In this document: piece after piece, positions 10,801 to 22,900 of the stretch
Numbering within the stretch: the first letter of the stretch is position 1
How the letters are laid out: each line of letters begins with the position of its first letter
DNA from: Bolinopsis microptera
Taxonomy: Eukaryota > Ctenophora > Tentaculata > Lobata > Bolinopsidae
DNA: 64,000 nt
Assembly (NCBI RefSeq): GCF_026151205.1
Contig: NC_087080.1
Coordinates: forward strand, 877,812-941,811
Direction of reading: 5' to 3'
Position numbers and translations under genes: made by a program
The notes under the pieces: generated by a model
What the model was told of the DNA's origin: nothing
Databases searched by the model: none
What the model saw: only the letters and a program-made list of their open reading frames with translations

Positions 10801-13800
10801 GAGAAACGCCATTTTCGGACGTGAGGAGAGTTAGGACTCCTCCAACTACATTAAATCAATTCCTTCTGTAACGTCCTCAATAAATGTAATAGATTTATAG
10901 TGTTGTAATTAGTTTAAAACATATTACCACTAATCTACTAATCTTCCACAATAATCACCAGCCAAAGTAGTGTAATGGACTGTACCCAATTGGCTGCTAC
11001 AGGATATGTCCACTTAAGGACTGCTACGTAACCCGGTAGTCAATCGGTTAATTGGGGGCGCTGTCATTGTACCCAGGACCCTGGGGCCTTGTTATAACCT
11101 TCATCTTTTGCTAGCCTCGTGTTAGATCCATATTATAACCTTCATCTTTTGCTAGCCTCGTGTTAGATTCATATTATAACCTTCATGTTTTGCTAGCCTC
11201 GTGTTAGATTCATATTATAACCTTCATGTTTTGCTAGCCTCGTGTTAGATCCATGTTATAACCTTCATGTTTTGCTAGCCTCGTGTTAGATCCATATTAT
11301 AACCCCCATCTTTTGCTAGCCTCGTGTTAGATCCATATTATAACCCCCATCTTTTGCTAGCCTCGTGTTAGATCCATATTATAACCCCCATCTTTTGCTA
11401 GCCTCGTGTTAGATCCATATTATAACCTTCATCTTTTGCTAGCCTCGTGTTAGATCCATATTATAACCTTCATCTTTTGCTAGCCTCGTGTTAGATCCAT
11501 ATTATAACTATCATGTTTTGCTAGCCTCGTGTTAGATCCATATTATAACCTTCATGTTTTGCTAGCCTCGTGTTAGATCCATGTTATAACCTTCATGTTT
11601 TTATTGATGAAATGCTATTTGTCTAGGCGAGTAAGGATGCTGTTTAGAGATTTACGTTAGCAAGATTTAATACATAGTAAATTGTCCCTTGCCATTAGGG
11701 CGTAGCTCCTCGTGGAGCTGTGTCCTCTTGACACCTTGAGACACCTTGTGACACCTTGTGACACCTTGAGACACCTTGTGACACCTTGTGGTCCCGGAGG
11801 TAAATCCTCCAGCCACGTCTGCTTCTACAAAGTTTTTATTATAACTGAGTTGATTTCTGAGTGAAAACGCTGCTTATCTTTGAACAGCAATACAATTTTA
11901 TGGATTACATGACCGATAAGAAGTTTTGTAAGTACATCTATATAACGATTTTAATATTATTACATGGCACATTTTAGTATTGAATTAGTATTGCTATTAA
12001 AAAGCTCAGTGTAGCCATCTGCTATATATTTTAGATTTTCATCATCATCAAGCTTCTTCTCATCTCCTCTTGTCTCTTGTTCATAACTTACTATCTTCTT
12101 CGACTTTACTACGTTAACTACTGTAAAGCCCCCCTTGTTATAGCCTGTTTGTTTTGCAGGTGGAGACAACACCACGTGGTGTTACAACAGGACTTTTATA
12201 CAGCTGATGTTTATTAGCAATTTTATAAATAAATGAATAAGTATAGTCTAATATATATATTATACACCACGTATAACGCTTCTACAATAAAAATACCAAA
12301 AAAGATAACAAAATGTACTCATAATTTGTTTCCCACAATAAACTAGCGGCACACAATTTTCCCTGTCAACCTTCCCATGAAAGCTACTAGTGACAATAAT
12401 TCGTCTTACGTTATACATCACTGAAATTTGATGCTCCTTTATAATCCTCTACACTGCTATCACGTGACTTTGCATGGTAAGTGCTCCCCACACTTTTAGT
12501 TTGACAACGCGACAGAGTACATTTTCGTCTGAGCTAGTAGGTAATACCTTTTACTGCAGAATATTCTGTACAGGCACGCTTTTGCTACCTTATTTTATCT
12601 GCTCATCACTCTTGTCCGATTAATCTTGCCACGTGTTCCTTTCTTATCGGGAGATAATAATAATTTGATTTTGAGGTTAAATTTAAAGTAATCGTGTACC
12701 TGGCAACAATCCCGCTCACATTGGGACTTCCGCTAAGTTTCTCAATGTAATCCGACTTATAAGACCCTAGATAACACAATTGACTCAGGTACACTTTTTC
12801 ACGAGTGGGGCATTTCTCGGAATCACGCCCTTTTTGACCACGCCCATATCACAACCCCCACTATAAATAGTAGTAAACCCGCGATGGGGTGGCATGTGCC
12901 TCAATAAAAATATTACAATCATTTATTATTATATCAATTTATCATTAAATATTTCAAAAATATCAATAACGTATGGTTGATCCTTCACACTTGGTAAAAT
13001 ATATAAAAATAAAGTTAATCTACACTAGAGAATAAATAATCTATATTATATAAATCAACAATATTAACTCCCCATCTTCTTGTAGTCATTTATCAAAGCG
13101 GTAGAAATCCAAGTAATTTTAGTACGCGGTGCGCAAGGAATTTCGTTTTAAAAAATGTGTAGGCAAGATAAGCCTAAGTGTGGCAGTGAAAATTGAAAAA
13201 TAAGTAAATTGCAGTGACTGACTGTCAAATGCATTATCGCAGTTCATTTATTTGACTGCACTAACGTTTAGGATTCTTACAGCTGTTATATTTTGCTAAT
13301 ATTTTGTTTAAAAGTTGTAAAGGACAAAGTTCTTGTCCGTCCACGAAAGGTTTTCTAGGTCAAGTTTTTGTTTGTCCAGTAAGTAACGTACAATGTTGTC
13401 CTTGTATGAATTAATAAACTTATCTTGTAACTTAGGTACGTTGAAGGGAAGCATTTTATTTATTTCGTTTATCGTGTTGTTATATAATCGTGGTCCTACG
13501 TTAGAGATGCTATAATCGGTGATCCGTAATCTGTTGAACTTAATTTCAAAATACTTTGGATTTCTCCTTTCCGTTTGTCTAAGCGGTGATTTTTCAAATA
13601 TACTACAGATACTCGATGGTGCTACTCCCATATAAACCTTGTGCATCAAAGTTAGACAGCTTTTAGCAATGAGATTAGGAAGAGCCAAAATTCCTATTTT
13701 GTTGAAGATGGATTTTGTGTGAGATGGTAGTTTACGTTTTCTTTGTCGTAAAAATAGTTATGATATTCTGAATCAGTGGCGCGAATAGCTTTCTTTTGAG

Positions 13801-16800
13801 CAGAGAATAAAGACTGAATGGAATTTAAAGATTTAATACCCCAAACAGTAGCGCAGTAATACAGGTGAGATTGAATTAAACTATTGTATAGCATTTTTTG
13901 AGCTTTATTCGGAATGGAACTTTTAAGTTTCATCATTACGCCTGCATTTCTGGATATTTTAGTCTTTAACTGTTTAATGTGCTGTATATATAAATCGCCA
14001 AAAATCCGATTTTATTATTATATTAGCAGTTTCACGAGTAACAATTGTCACACTTATTTCTAGATATCTCAGCTTCTGATTCATCACATTGAAATAAGTT
14101 ATAATTGTTACTCGTGAGACTGCTAATAATATAGTGAAATCGGATTTTTGGCGATTTCTCAAAATCTAAGCCTCTAAGACCTTAAGTATGTTTATTAATA
14201 TAAACATGCATCTTAGGCACATTTTGGTTTATGCCAGAGGTCTGTATCTCAATCAGAAGCTGAAATAATTAATAGTGAGGGTCGCTAAAAGGGCGTGGTC
14301 AAAAAGGGCGTGATTCCGAGAAATGCCCAACTGGTGAGAAAGTGTACCTGAGTCAATTGTGATATTTAGGGTCTTATAAGTCGGATTACATCGAGAACTA
14401 AGCGGAAGTTCCAATGTGAGCGGGATTGTTTCCAGGTACCGTATTAAAGAGCCGTTATGAAATATAGAAGATCTTCTGAGTAGTAAATCAGCAATAAACC
14501 TTGTAATTATAAACGGTTCTACCTGCAAGATGAGCTACAAAACATTTAATCCTCTAAACGGTTGAAATGGCTGTCGTCATAATACCAGATCATTTAATAG
14601 TACTGAACATAATCATCCCTTACTAACTCTCACTGCAATCACGTCACTATTATACCCGAGTAATCATTGAAACTGTTTTCTCTGATCATATACAACGAAA
14701 AGGCAACATAATTTACCCTAAGCACTTCCTCTCGCTGGTTTCCCCCCGACACACAATTAGCAATAACCACGTCTCTTGACACACAATCTTACTGCTTTTA
14801 GATAATCAGTCATTACATTTGGAGTACCAGGTAATTAGTTCTAGAGGACCAGTCTGTCTCTACCCGGCTAATATTAGTGTACACTAATTGACTATAACTC
14901 TGCTGGGTATTACATGAGTAATGGTTGATTCTTTTATTTGGGAGAGCAGACTCTTCGTTGTTTTAAACGGTGCTGGAGATTTGAGATCTACAGTACGCTA
15001 CAGAGTTCAGGCCATTGTGATTTCAGTGTCATTTTGTTCGTTTATCTGTTTATGTATCCCGATTAGTTGTGTTGCTAAATTCGGTCGTATTTACATTTTG
15101 TTGTACAACAAGTGCTGTGTGTTTGAATACACAGTTGCAACTTTAAATCGATATGAGGATTGTTTGATTAGTACGTCTGCTTTGTCTTTAACCTTTCTCA
15201 CTTTTCTAAACAGCACGAGAAAAATAGCCACGATACCTTATTTAAAAGATACTCCAAATAGTCACAACAGTAGATCAACCCAAATAAGCAAACAGTACAC
15301 TTGATTACCATGGTAACACTAGGAACTACTTGATTACTCACCAGTCGGGGGAGGTTGGTGATTTGTCCGGTGTTGATGAATAGTCCCTCTGTTACCAGGA
15401 ACCTGTTCGTTACTCTGGCTTTCTTTGGGTTCTGTTCAGAGGGAATAGGGATGTGTTAGTGTTTATATTATATTATATTATATATATTATATATAAGAGA
15501 GGGGGGGGGGGCCAATGACTACCAATGGAGACTTTTGGGGACTAATGGGGACTAAAAATCATGGGGACTGGAGGTCAACTCGTTGACGTAATTCACCATT
15601 TGTCCCCATAAGTCCCCAGAATTTTTGACAGTTATTTATGGTTTCCAAGTTAGTTTAATAACGATATGATCGAGATGTTTTGTCCAAGATAAGAGTAGGA
15701 TGAACCTGACTTAAAAGTAAAATGATAAGCCCGGTTGTAATGTGTTCTACCACTGTACAAGTCAGTTCAGATTGAGGTAAATTGAAGTTTAGCTCTCGTG
15801 AAGGTAGAAGTAGCCGACTCGCTGAACTATCTGAATCTTATAATCGAATGAAAAATCATGAATTAACCCTTCGACTTACCCTCCTAATACACTTAAAGAT
15901 GTTAGATGATGGGCGAATGAGTATTTATAACAGCCGTTCTGTGAACAGACTTGGTGATCTTTATTTTAAGGGGGGGGGGGGGGGGGGGGGTGACATGTCT
16001 CCAATGTCTCCAATGTCTTTTTTGAAAAGATAGGGTGCAGAGACATGTCCTGGAGACATTGGAAACATTGGAGACACAGCTTTTGGAGACATTGGAGACA
16101 TTGGAGACATTGGGGACATTTGAGACATTGGAGACAAAGCTTTTGGAGACATTGGAGACATTGGAGACACTGGAGACGTAGATGTATGATTGGAGAAAGA
16201 GGAGGATCTAGGAGGAGGATGACCCAGGAGAAGGACTCAGGAGGAGAAGGAGGAGGATGAGGACTCAGGAAGAGGACTCAGGAGGACTGAGAAGGAGGAG
16301 GACTGAGGATGGTTGTGGAGGATGGCTGAGGAGGATGGCTGAGGAAGATGACTGAGGAGGAGGATCTAGGAGGATAAGGACCCAGGAGGAGGAGGACCCA
16401 GGAGGAGGACTCAGGAGGAGGAGGAGGAGGACTCAGGAGGAGGACTCAGGAAGAGGACTGAGGAGGACAGAGAAGGAGGAGGACTGAGGAGTACTGAGGA
16501 GGATGGCTGAGGAGGATGACTGAGGAGGATGACTGAGGAGGATGACTGAGAGGGAGGAGGAGGAGAAGAAGGACTGAGGAGAAGGAGAAGGACCTAGGAG
16601 GATGAGGACCCAGGAGGAGGACTCAGGAGGAAGAGGAAGAGGACTCAGGAGGACTGAAAAGGAAGAGGACTGAGGAGAACTGAGGTGGAGGAGGACTGAA
16701 TAGGAGGAGGAGGGGGACTGGGGGAGGACTGAGGATGAAGAAGACTGACGAGAAGGATGAGGAGGAGGACTGAGGACTGAGGAGGATGAAGAGGAGGAAG

Positions 16801-19800
16801 ACCCAGGAGGAGGAGGGATGAGGACTGAGGAGGATGGCTGAGGAGGATGACTGAGGAGGATGACTGAGAGGGAGGAGGAGGAAGAGGACTGAGGAGGAGT
16901 AGGACTGAGGAGGAGAAAGAGGAGGACCTAGGAGGAGGTGGACCCAGAAGGAGGACTCAGGAGGAGATCTCAGGAAGAGGACTGAGGAGGACTGAGAAGG
17001 ACTGAGGAGGAGAAGGAGAAGGTGGAGGAACTAAAAGGAGGATGAACCAGGAGGAGGACTCAGGAGGAGGACTTAGGAGGAATGAGAAGGAGGAGGACTC
17101 AGGAGAACTGATGAGGAGGAGGAGGAGGACTGAATAGGAGGAGGAGGGGGACTGGGGAGGACTGAGGAGGAGGAGGACTGACGAGAAGGATGAGGAGGAG
17201 GACTGAGGACTGAGGATGAAGAGGAGAAAGACCCAGGAGGAGGAGGGATGAGGACTGAGGAGGACTGAGGAGGATGGCTGAGGAGGATGGCTGAGGAGGA
17301 TGACTGAGAGGGAGGAGGAGGAAGAGGACTGAGGAGGAGGAGTGGGACTGAGGAGGAGAAAGAGGAGGACCTAGGAGAAGGAGGACCCAGAAGGAGGACT
17401 CAGGAGGAGGAGGAGATCTCAGGAAGAGGACTGAGGAGGACTGAGAGGGAGGAGGACTCAGGAGTACTGAAGAGGATGACTGAGGAGGAGGAGGAGAAGG
17501 AGAAAGACTGAGGAGGAGAAGGAGAAGGTGGAGGATGAACCAGGAGGATGAACCAGGAGGAGGACTCAGGAGGAAGAGGAGGAGGACTCAGGAGGAGGAC
17601 TTAGGAGGAATGAGAAGGAGGAGGACTGAGGAGAACTGAGGAGGAGGAGGAGGAGGACTGAATAGGAGGAGGAGGGGGACTGGGGAGGACTGAGGAAGAG
17701 GAGGAGGATGAAGAGGACCCAGGAGGAGGAGGACTGAAGAGGAGGATGAGGATGAGGACTGAGGAGGAGGAGGAGGACTGAGGAGGATGGCTGAGGAGGA
17801 TGACTGAGAGGGAGGAGGAGGACTGAGGAGGAGGAGGAGAAGGACTGAGGAGGAGAAGGAGGAGGACCTAGGAGGAGGAGTACTGATGAGGAGGACTGAT
17901 GAGGATGGCTGAGGAGGATGGCTGAGGAGGATGGCTGAGGAGGATGGCTGAGGAGCACGGCTGAGGAGGATGGCTGAGGAGGATGACTGAGGAGGATGAC
18001 TGAGAGGGAGGAGGAGGAGGAGAAGGACTGAGGAGGAGGAGGAGGAGAAGGAGGAGGACCTAGGAGGAGGAGGACTCAGGAAGAGGAGGAGGACTCAGGA
18101 GGAGGACTTACAAGGAGGAGGACTGAGGAGAACTGAGGAGGAGGAGGATGAGGACTGAATAGGAGGAGGATGGGAACTGGGGGAGGACTGAGGAGGAGGG
18201 GGACTTGGGGAGGACTGATGAGGAGGAGGAAGACTGACGAGAAGGATGAGGAGGAGGACTGAGGAGGAGGACTGAGGAGGATGACTGAGGAGGATGACTG
18301 AGGAGGATGACTGAGAGGGAGGAGGAGGAGAAGAAGGACTGAGGAGAAGGAGAAGGACCTAGGAGGATGAGGACCCAGGAGGAGGACTCAGGAGGAAGAG
18401 GAAGAGGACTCAGGAGGACTGAAAAGGAAGAGGACTGAGGAGAACTGAGGTGGAGGAGGACTGAATAGGAGGAGGAGGGGGACTGGGGGAGGACTGAGGA
18501 TGAAGAAGACTGACGAGAAGGATGAGGAGGAGGACTGAGGACTGAGGAGGATGAAGAGGAGGAAGACCCAGGAGGAGGATGGCTGAGGAGGATGACTGAG
18601 AGGGAGGAGGAGGAAGAGGACTGAGGAGGAGGAGTGGGACTGAGGAGGAGAAAGAGGAGGACCTAGGAGAAGGAGGACCCAGAAGGAGGACTCAGGAGGA
18701 GGAGGAGATCTCAGGAAGAGGACTGAGGAGGACTGAGAGGGAGGAGGACTCAGGAGTACTGAAGAGGATGACTGAGGAGGAGGAGGAGAAGGAGAAAGAC
18801 TGAGGAGGAGAAGGAGAAGGTGGAGGATGAACCAGGAGGATGAACCAGGAGGAGGACTCAGGAGGTAGAGGAGGAGGACTCAGGAGGAGGACTTAGGAGG
18901 AATGAGAAGGAGGAGGACTGAGGAGAACTGAGGAGGAGGAGGAGGAGGACTGAATAGGAGGAGGAGGGGGACTGGGGAGGACTGAGGAAGAGGAGGAGGA
19001 TGAAGAGGACCCAGGAGGAGGAGGACTGAAGAGGAGGATGAGGATGAGGACTGAGGAGGAGGAGGAGGACTGAGGAGGATGGCTGAGGAGGATGACTGAG
19101 AGGGAGGAGGAGGACTGAGGAGGAGGAGGAGAAGGACTGAGGAGGAGAAGGAGGAGGACCTAGGAGGAGGAGTACTGATGAGGAGGACTGATGAGGATGG
19201 CTGAGGAGGATGGCTGAGGAGGATGGCTGAGGAGCACGGCTGAGGAGGATGGCTGAGGAGGATGGCTGAGGAGGATGACTGAGGAGGATGACTGAGAGGG
19301 AGGAGGAGGAGGAGAAGGACTGAGGAGGAGGAGGAGGAGAAGGAGGAGGACCTAGGAGGAGGAGGACTCAGGAAGAGGAGGAGGACTCAGGAGGAGGACT
19401 TACAAGGAGGAGGACTGAGGAGAACTGAGGAGGAGGAGGATGAGGACTGAATAGGAGGAGGATGGGAACTGGGGGAGGACTGAGGAGGAGGGGGACTTGG
19501 GGAGGACTGATGAGGAGGAGGAAGACTGACGAGAAGGATGAGGAGGAGGACTGAGGAGGAGGACTGATGATTGAGGAGGAAGAGGAGGATGATGAAGAGG
19601 AGTAGGAGGACCCAGGAGGAGGAGGACCCAGGAGGTCCGGAGGAGGACCCATGAGGTCCGGAGGAGGACCCAGGAGGTCCGGAGGAGGAACCAGGAGGAG
19701 GACCAAGGTCCCAGGAGGAAAACTCAGGAGGAGGAGAACGACTGAGGAGGACTGAGGGGGAGGAGGAGGAGGAGGAGGAGGAGGAGGAGTCTCCAAAAGC

Positions 19801-19896
19801 TGTGTCTCCAATGTCTCTAAAAGCTGTGTCTCCAATGTCTCCAATGTCTTTGTCTTTTTCGAAAAGATAAGGTGCGGGAGACATTGGAGACATGTC

Positions 19897-19927
<31 letters not shown>

Positions 19928-22900
19928 TTTAAGCACTGGCAAGCACTCTTTTGTGAATATTTCCATAAATGATCGTCAAAAACAAAAGAAACCAACGCCA
20001 ATTTCAAATTACTGAGCATATCATTTCAGACAAATAAATACAAAAGTAATAAGAAAAATTGATAATGCGTTTATTTTCCTTGCGCTACAACTCGTGTTAC
20101 TAGATCAATCTGATAAAATAAGCGTATATATGCAATATGTCTCCTCAATGTTGTCATTGGTAGTCGCCCCCGCCCCCTCCCTTAATTTACCTGAGGTACT
20201 CTAACAGCCCTCAAGTAGCTCCCAAGAAGTCAGGAATGTCCAGTGACCATTTATAAATATTATAGACTTCAGTCTTGAGAAGTTTACGATCTGGTCTGGA
20301 GAAGCCAGATTTTTTGAAATCTAAATGGGGACTAATGGAGACTTTTGGGGACTAATGGGGACTAAAAATCATGGGGACTCGGGGTAAAATCGTTGACGTA
20401 ATTCCCCAAGTCCCCAAAAGTAGTCATTGGCCCCCCCCCCCCCCCCCCCCCCCATAAGAGAATTATACCCAGCATTGACCGGCGAACTGATAGCTACTTC
20501 AGAAGCAATGAAACTACGATATATTATATATGTTGGATTATTATTATTATCTATAACTAATGTGTTAGCAGAGGTATTTAACCGAAACCGCTCAGGACCC
20601 TTATAACTTTATAATGGAATTTCTAGGACATGCGCAAACAACACTGGACAAAGTTCAAATTCAAAACGGAAATCTTGACTTCCAATTTATGATTCCAAAA
20701 ATAAAGGTACATTTTCGGTTGCCCCAAAATTGCTCATTGCTGCCAAAAACTAAGCAAAGTAGGACCAGTAAGTTAACTAAAATAACTTTGCGGAGTGAGA
20801 ATTGTAAATAAACTGCTGTTACACCACCAACCTTTCTATCTTTAGTAGCCTGAATCTCCAGCAGTTCTACAAGATGGTCTAAGTCGTTGTGTTTATAGTA
20901 GTACACAGTGCTACGTGAAGCTAGGATGCCTTTCTGTATCGCGTAGCACACTTCTTCATCGCTGAAATATTAATACGTTCAGTAGTTACCATGGTTACAG
21001 TGTGTAACTAGTGGTAACCACCAATACGGCCAGTGTTATTGCACCTTATCACTGCAAAACGGTCAGTGCTATTGCACCTTAGATTCTGGCGATCCATAAA
21101 CGTAATTCTAACTCATTATATTTTGTATTTAACGACCTGTTATCTGTTTTGTTAAAACTTACAGTTTACACCTATTAAAGTTACTAGAGGTAATTATAAT
21201 ATCCAAACAGAATTACTGACGATGTGATGTTGTAATGCTGAATGTGGGTCAAGTAGAGTCAGGATGGATGTGAGTTGTCTGTGCACTGTAAACCTTTTAA
21301 AACTATTTACCATTATAATTCAATAAACGTGCAGTTACTGGTTTCTAGTTTCGGTATCAACTAAACAGGTGTGATGTATTTGAGTTTTAGATTTACTGGA
21401 AATTCAACCAGTTCATTAACCAGTTTCATTTTGCACTAACAAATCAAGAGAGAAAAATCATCAACAAGGTTTTGACCCTGAAATAAAAATTAGGTATATT
21501 TATTTATCGATGCGAAGAGAGGAAACTACCCTCTAGCTTTAATTGGTGGAAGAAGTTTCATTTTCACATAAATTAATATATAATATAATATTATATTAGG
21601 GTAACTTGACTACGGATTTATCATCTAATTGTTAGATTTCAATCCTGAAAGCAAATTTCCCAAACTTTTTCATGTCCTACAATCTACATCCTCTTTTTCG
21701 AACCACACTTATTTCACAATAAATTAAGAAAATTAGCTCAAAAACCCACACTCCGCAGATCAGTGCTTTGTTACTAGGCGACGGATCCTTTTCTTTAAAT
21801 AACCGGCGGCGTGCCACATTAGAGTTTAAGCTTGTATTAACTTATAAAAGGTTATTACTTACACTGTAATCTATTCATTGTAATTTACTGTTTTAGACCT
21901 TGTACTCATTGAACTACTATGTGCGACAGCGGTTATATTATTTATATATTATATTATATATATTTATATCATATTACTATATTATATTATATATATATTT
22001 ATATCATATTATATTATATTATGTTATATATTTTTATATTATTTGTATTATCAAGGATCTCTAGGTGGCCCACTTACTGCATTGCACCTTGCTAGTGGTA
22101 TATCTATATATTTTATATAGAAGTGATTTTTTCTTCAGAATATTGTTGAGATGATCTAGTTAATGTTGCAGAGTTAATCTTCCAGTTACCATGGTTACAG
22201 TGTGTAAATATAATATATGTTAATAAATATTCACTCCATCATTATTATTATAGTCCAATCTTTTGATCGCTTGTTTATTGCTGAAACTCCTCTAAACCGC
22301 AGCTTGATGATTTTTACTATCTGAAAATGTTGATAAGCACCAAAACCCTCTAAAATCCTAGATCTAAGTGTCCTTACCAAAATATGATGTCGCCTCGTTT
22401 GCTGTAAGCAGGGATTGCACTGGCAACTGTGGCGAAACCGTAACTGTAGATGATAGCTTCCTCGCATTCCATATACTGGGCTAACTTCTCCTCCAACAGC
22501 AAATGTACGTCTGGGGGTGGGGTGGAGTTTATTACATTAACTTGTTTTAAATAATTGTACTTTATTATAAAAAGTTATAACTTAGTGAAACTTAAAACTA
22601 TTCGGCTTTCATTAACAAACGTATTTTATTTTGTTGGAATTTCATGATGTTTTGCGGTAGTGAGATGTTTAGCCAAAATTTGGAATATTTTAGAATATAA
22701 TTAAAACAACCGTGAATAGATTTTTTTAAATTTGAAACTGCAGAGCTAAGGTTGCTATAGTTACCAATAGTTCCGTAGAAGCCTCTAGGACCACAAGATC
22801 CGACTCCGTATTTCAGCACGCTTGTAATAGCTGCTTCCTGGGGGGTTAAACTAATTACTTCTTTATTTTAGCTTACTTTTTAAACAAATTACTTCTTTAT

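Larger units (their letters stand above)
12697..14442. repeat. Long inverted repeat, arms of about 150 bp, around LINE debris
   Basis: The left arm (12697-12847) and right arm (14291-14442) are reverse complements with scattered differences; both contain GGGCATTTCTCGGAATCACG or its complement. The 1.4 kb between them contains a decayed LINE tail and a small foldback element. No clear target duplication was found at the outer ends. It could be a transposon with long inverted repeats that later accepted insertions, or two opposed copies of one repeat. Confidence 0.8.
15501..20453. mobile_element. Large G-tract-ended inverted-repeat element with 8-bp TSD
   Basis: The left end is 11 G followed by CCAATGACTACCAATGG. 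The right end is the inverse, GTAGTCATTGG followed by 23 C. The exact 8-mer ATAAGAGA flanks it at 15493-15500 and 20454-20461. Next to each end TGGGGACTAA-type words recur (15540-15610 and 20325-20425). It fills most of SPTLC1 intron 7 and starts 69 bp past exon 8. About 0.8 kb is its own sequence; the remainder is a second inserted element (15971-19927). No transposase frame is seen. Confidence 0.8.

Noticed and set aside
14921-15304. 127-codon plus-strand frame with hydrophobic stretches
   Set aside because: It ends next to SPTLC1 exon 8 with no homology, and its hydrophobic look can arise from T-rich intron sequence.
17566-20019. Serine/proline-rich long frames on the minus strand
   Set aside because: Complement of a polypurine satellite inside a transposon; low complexity.
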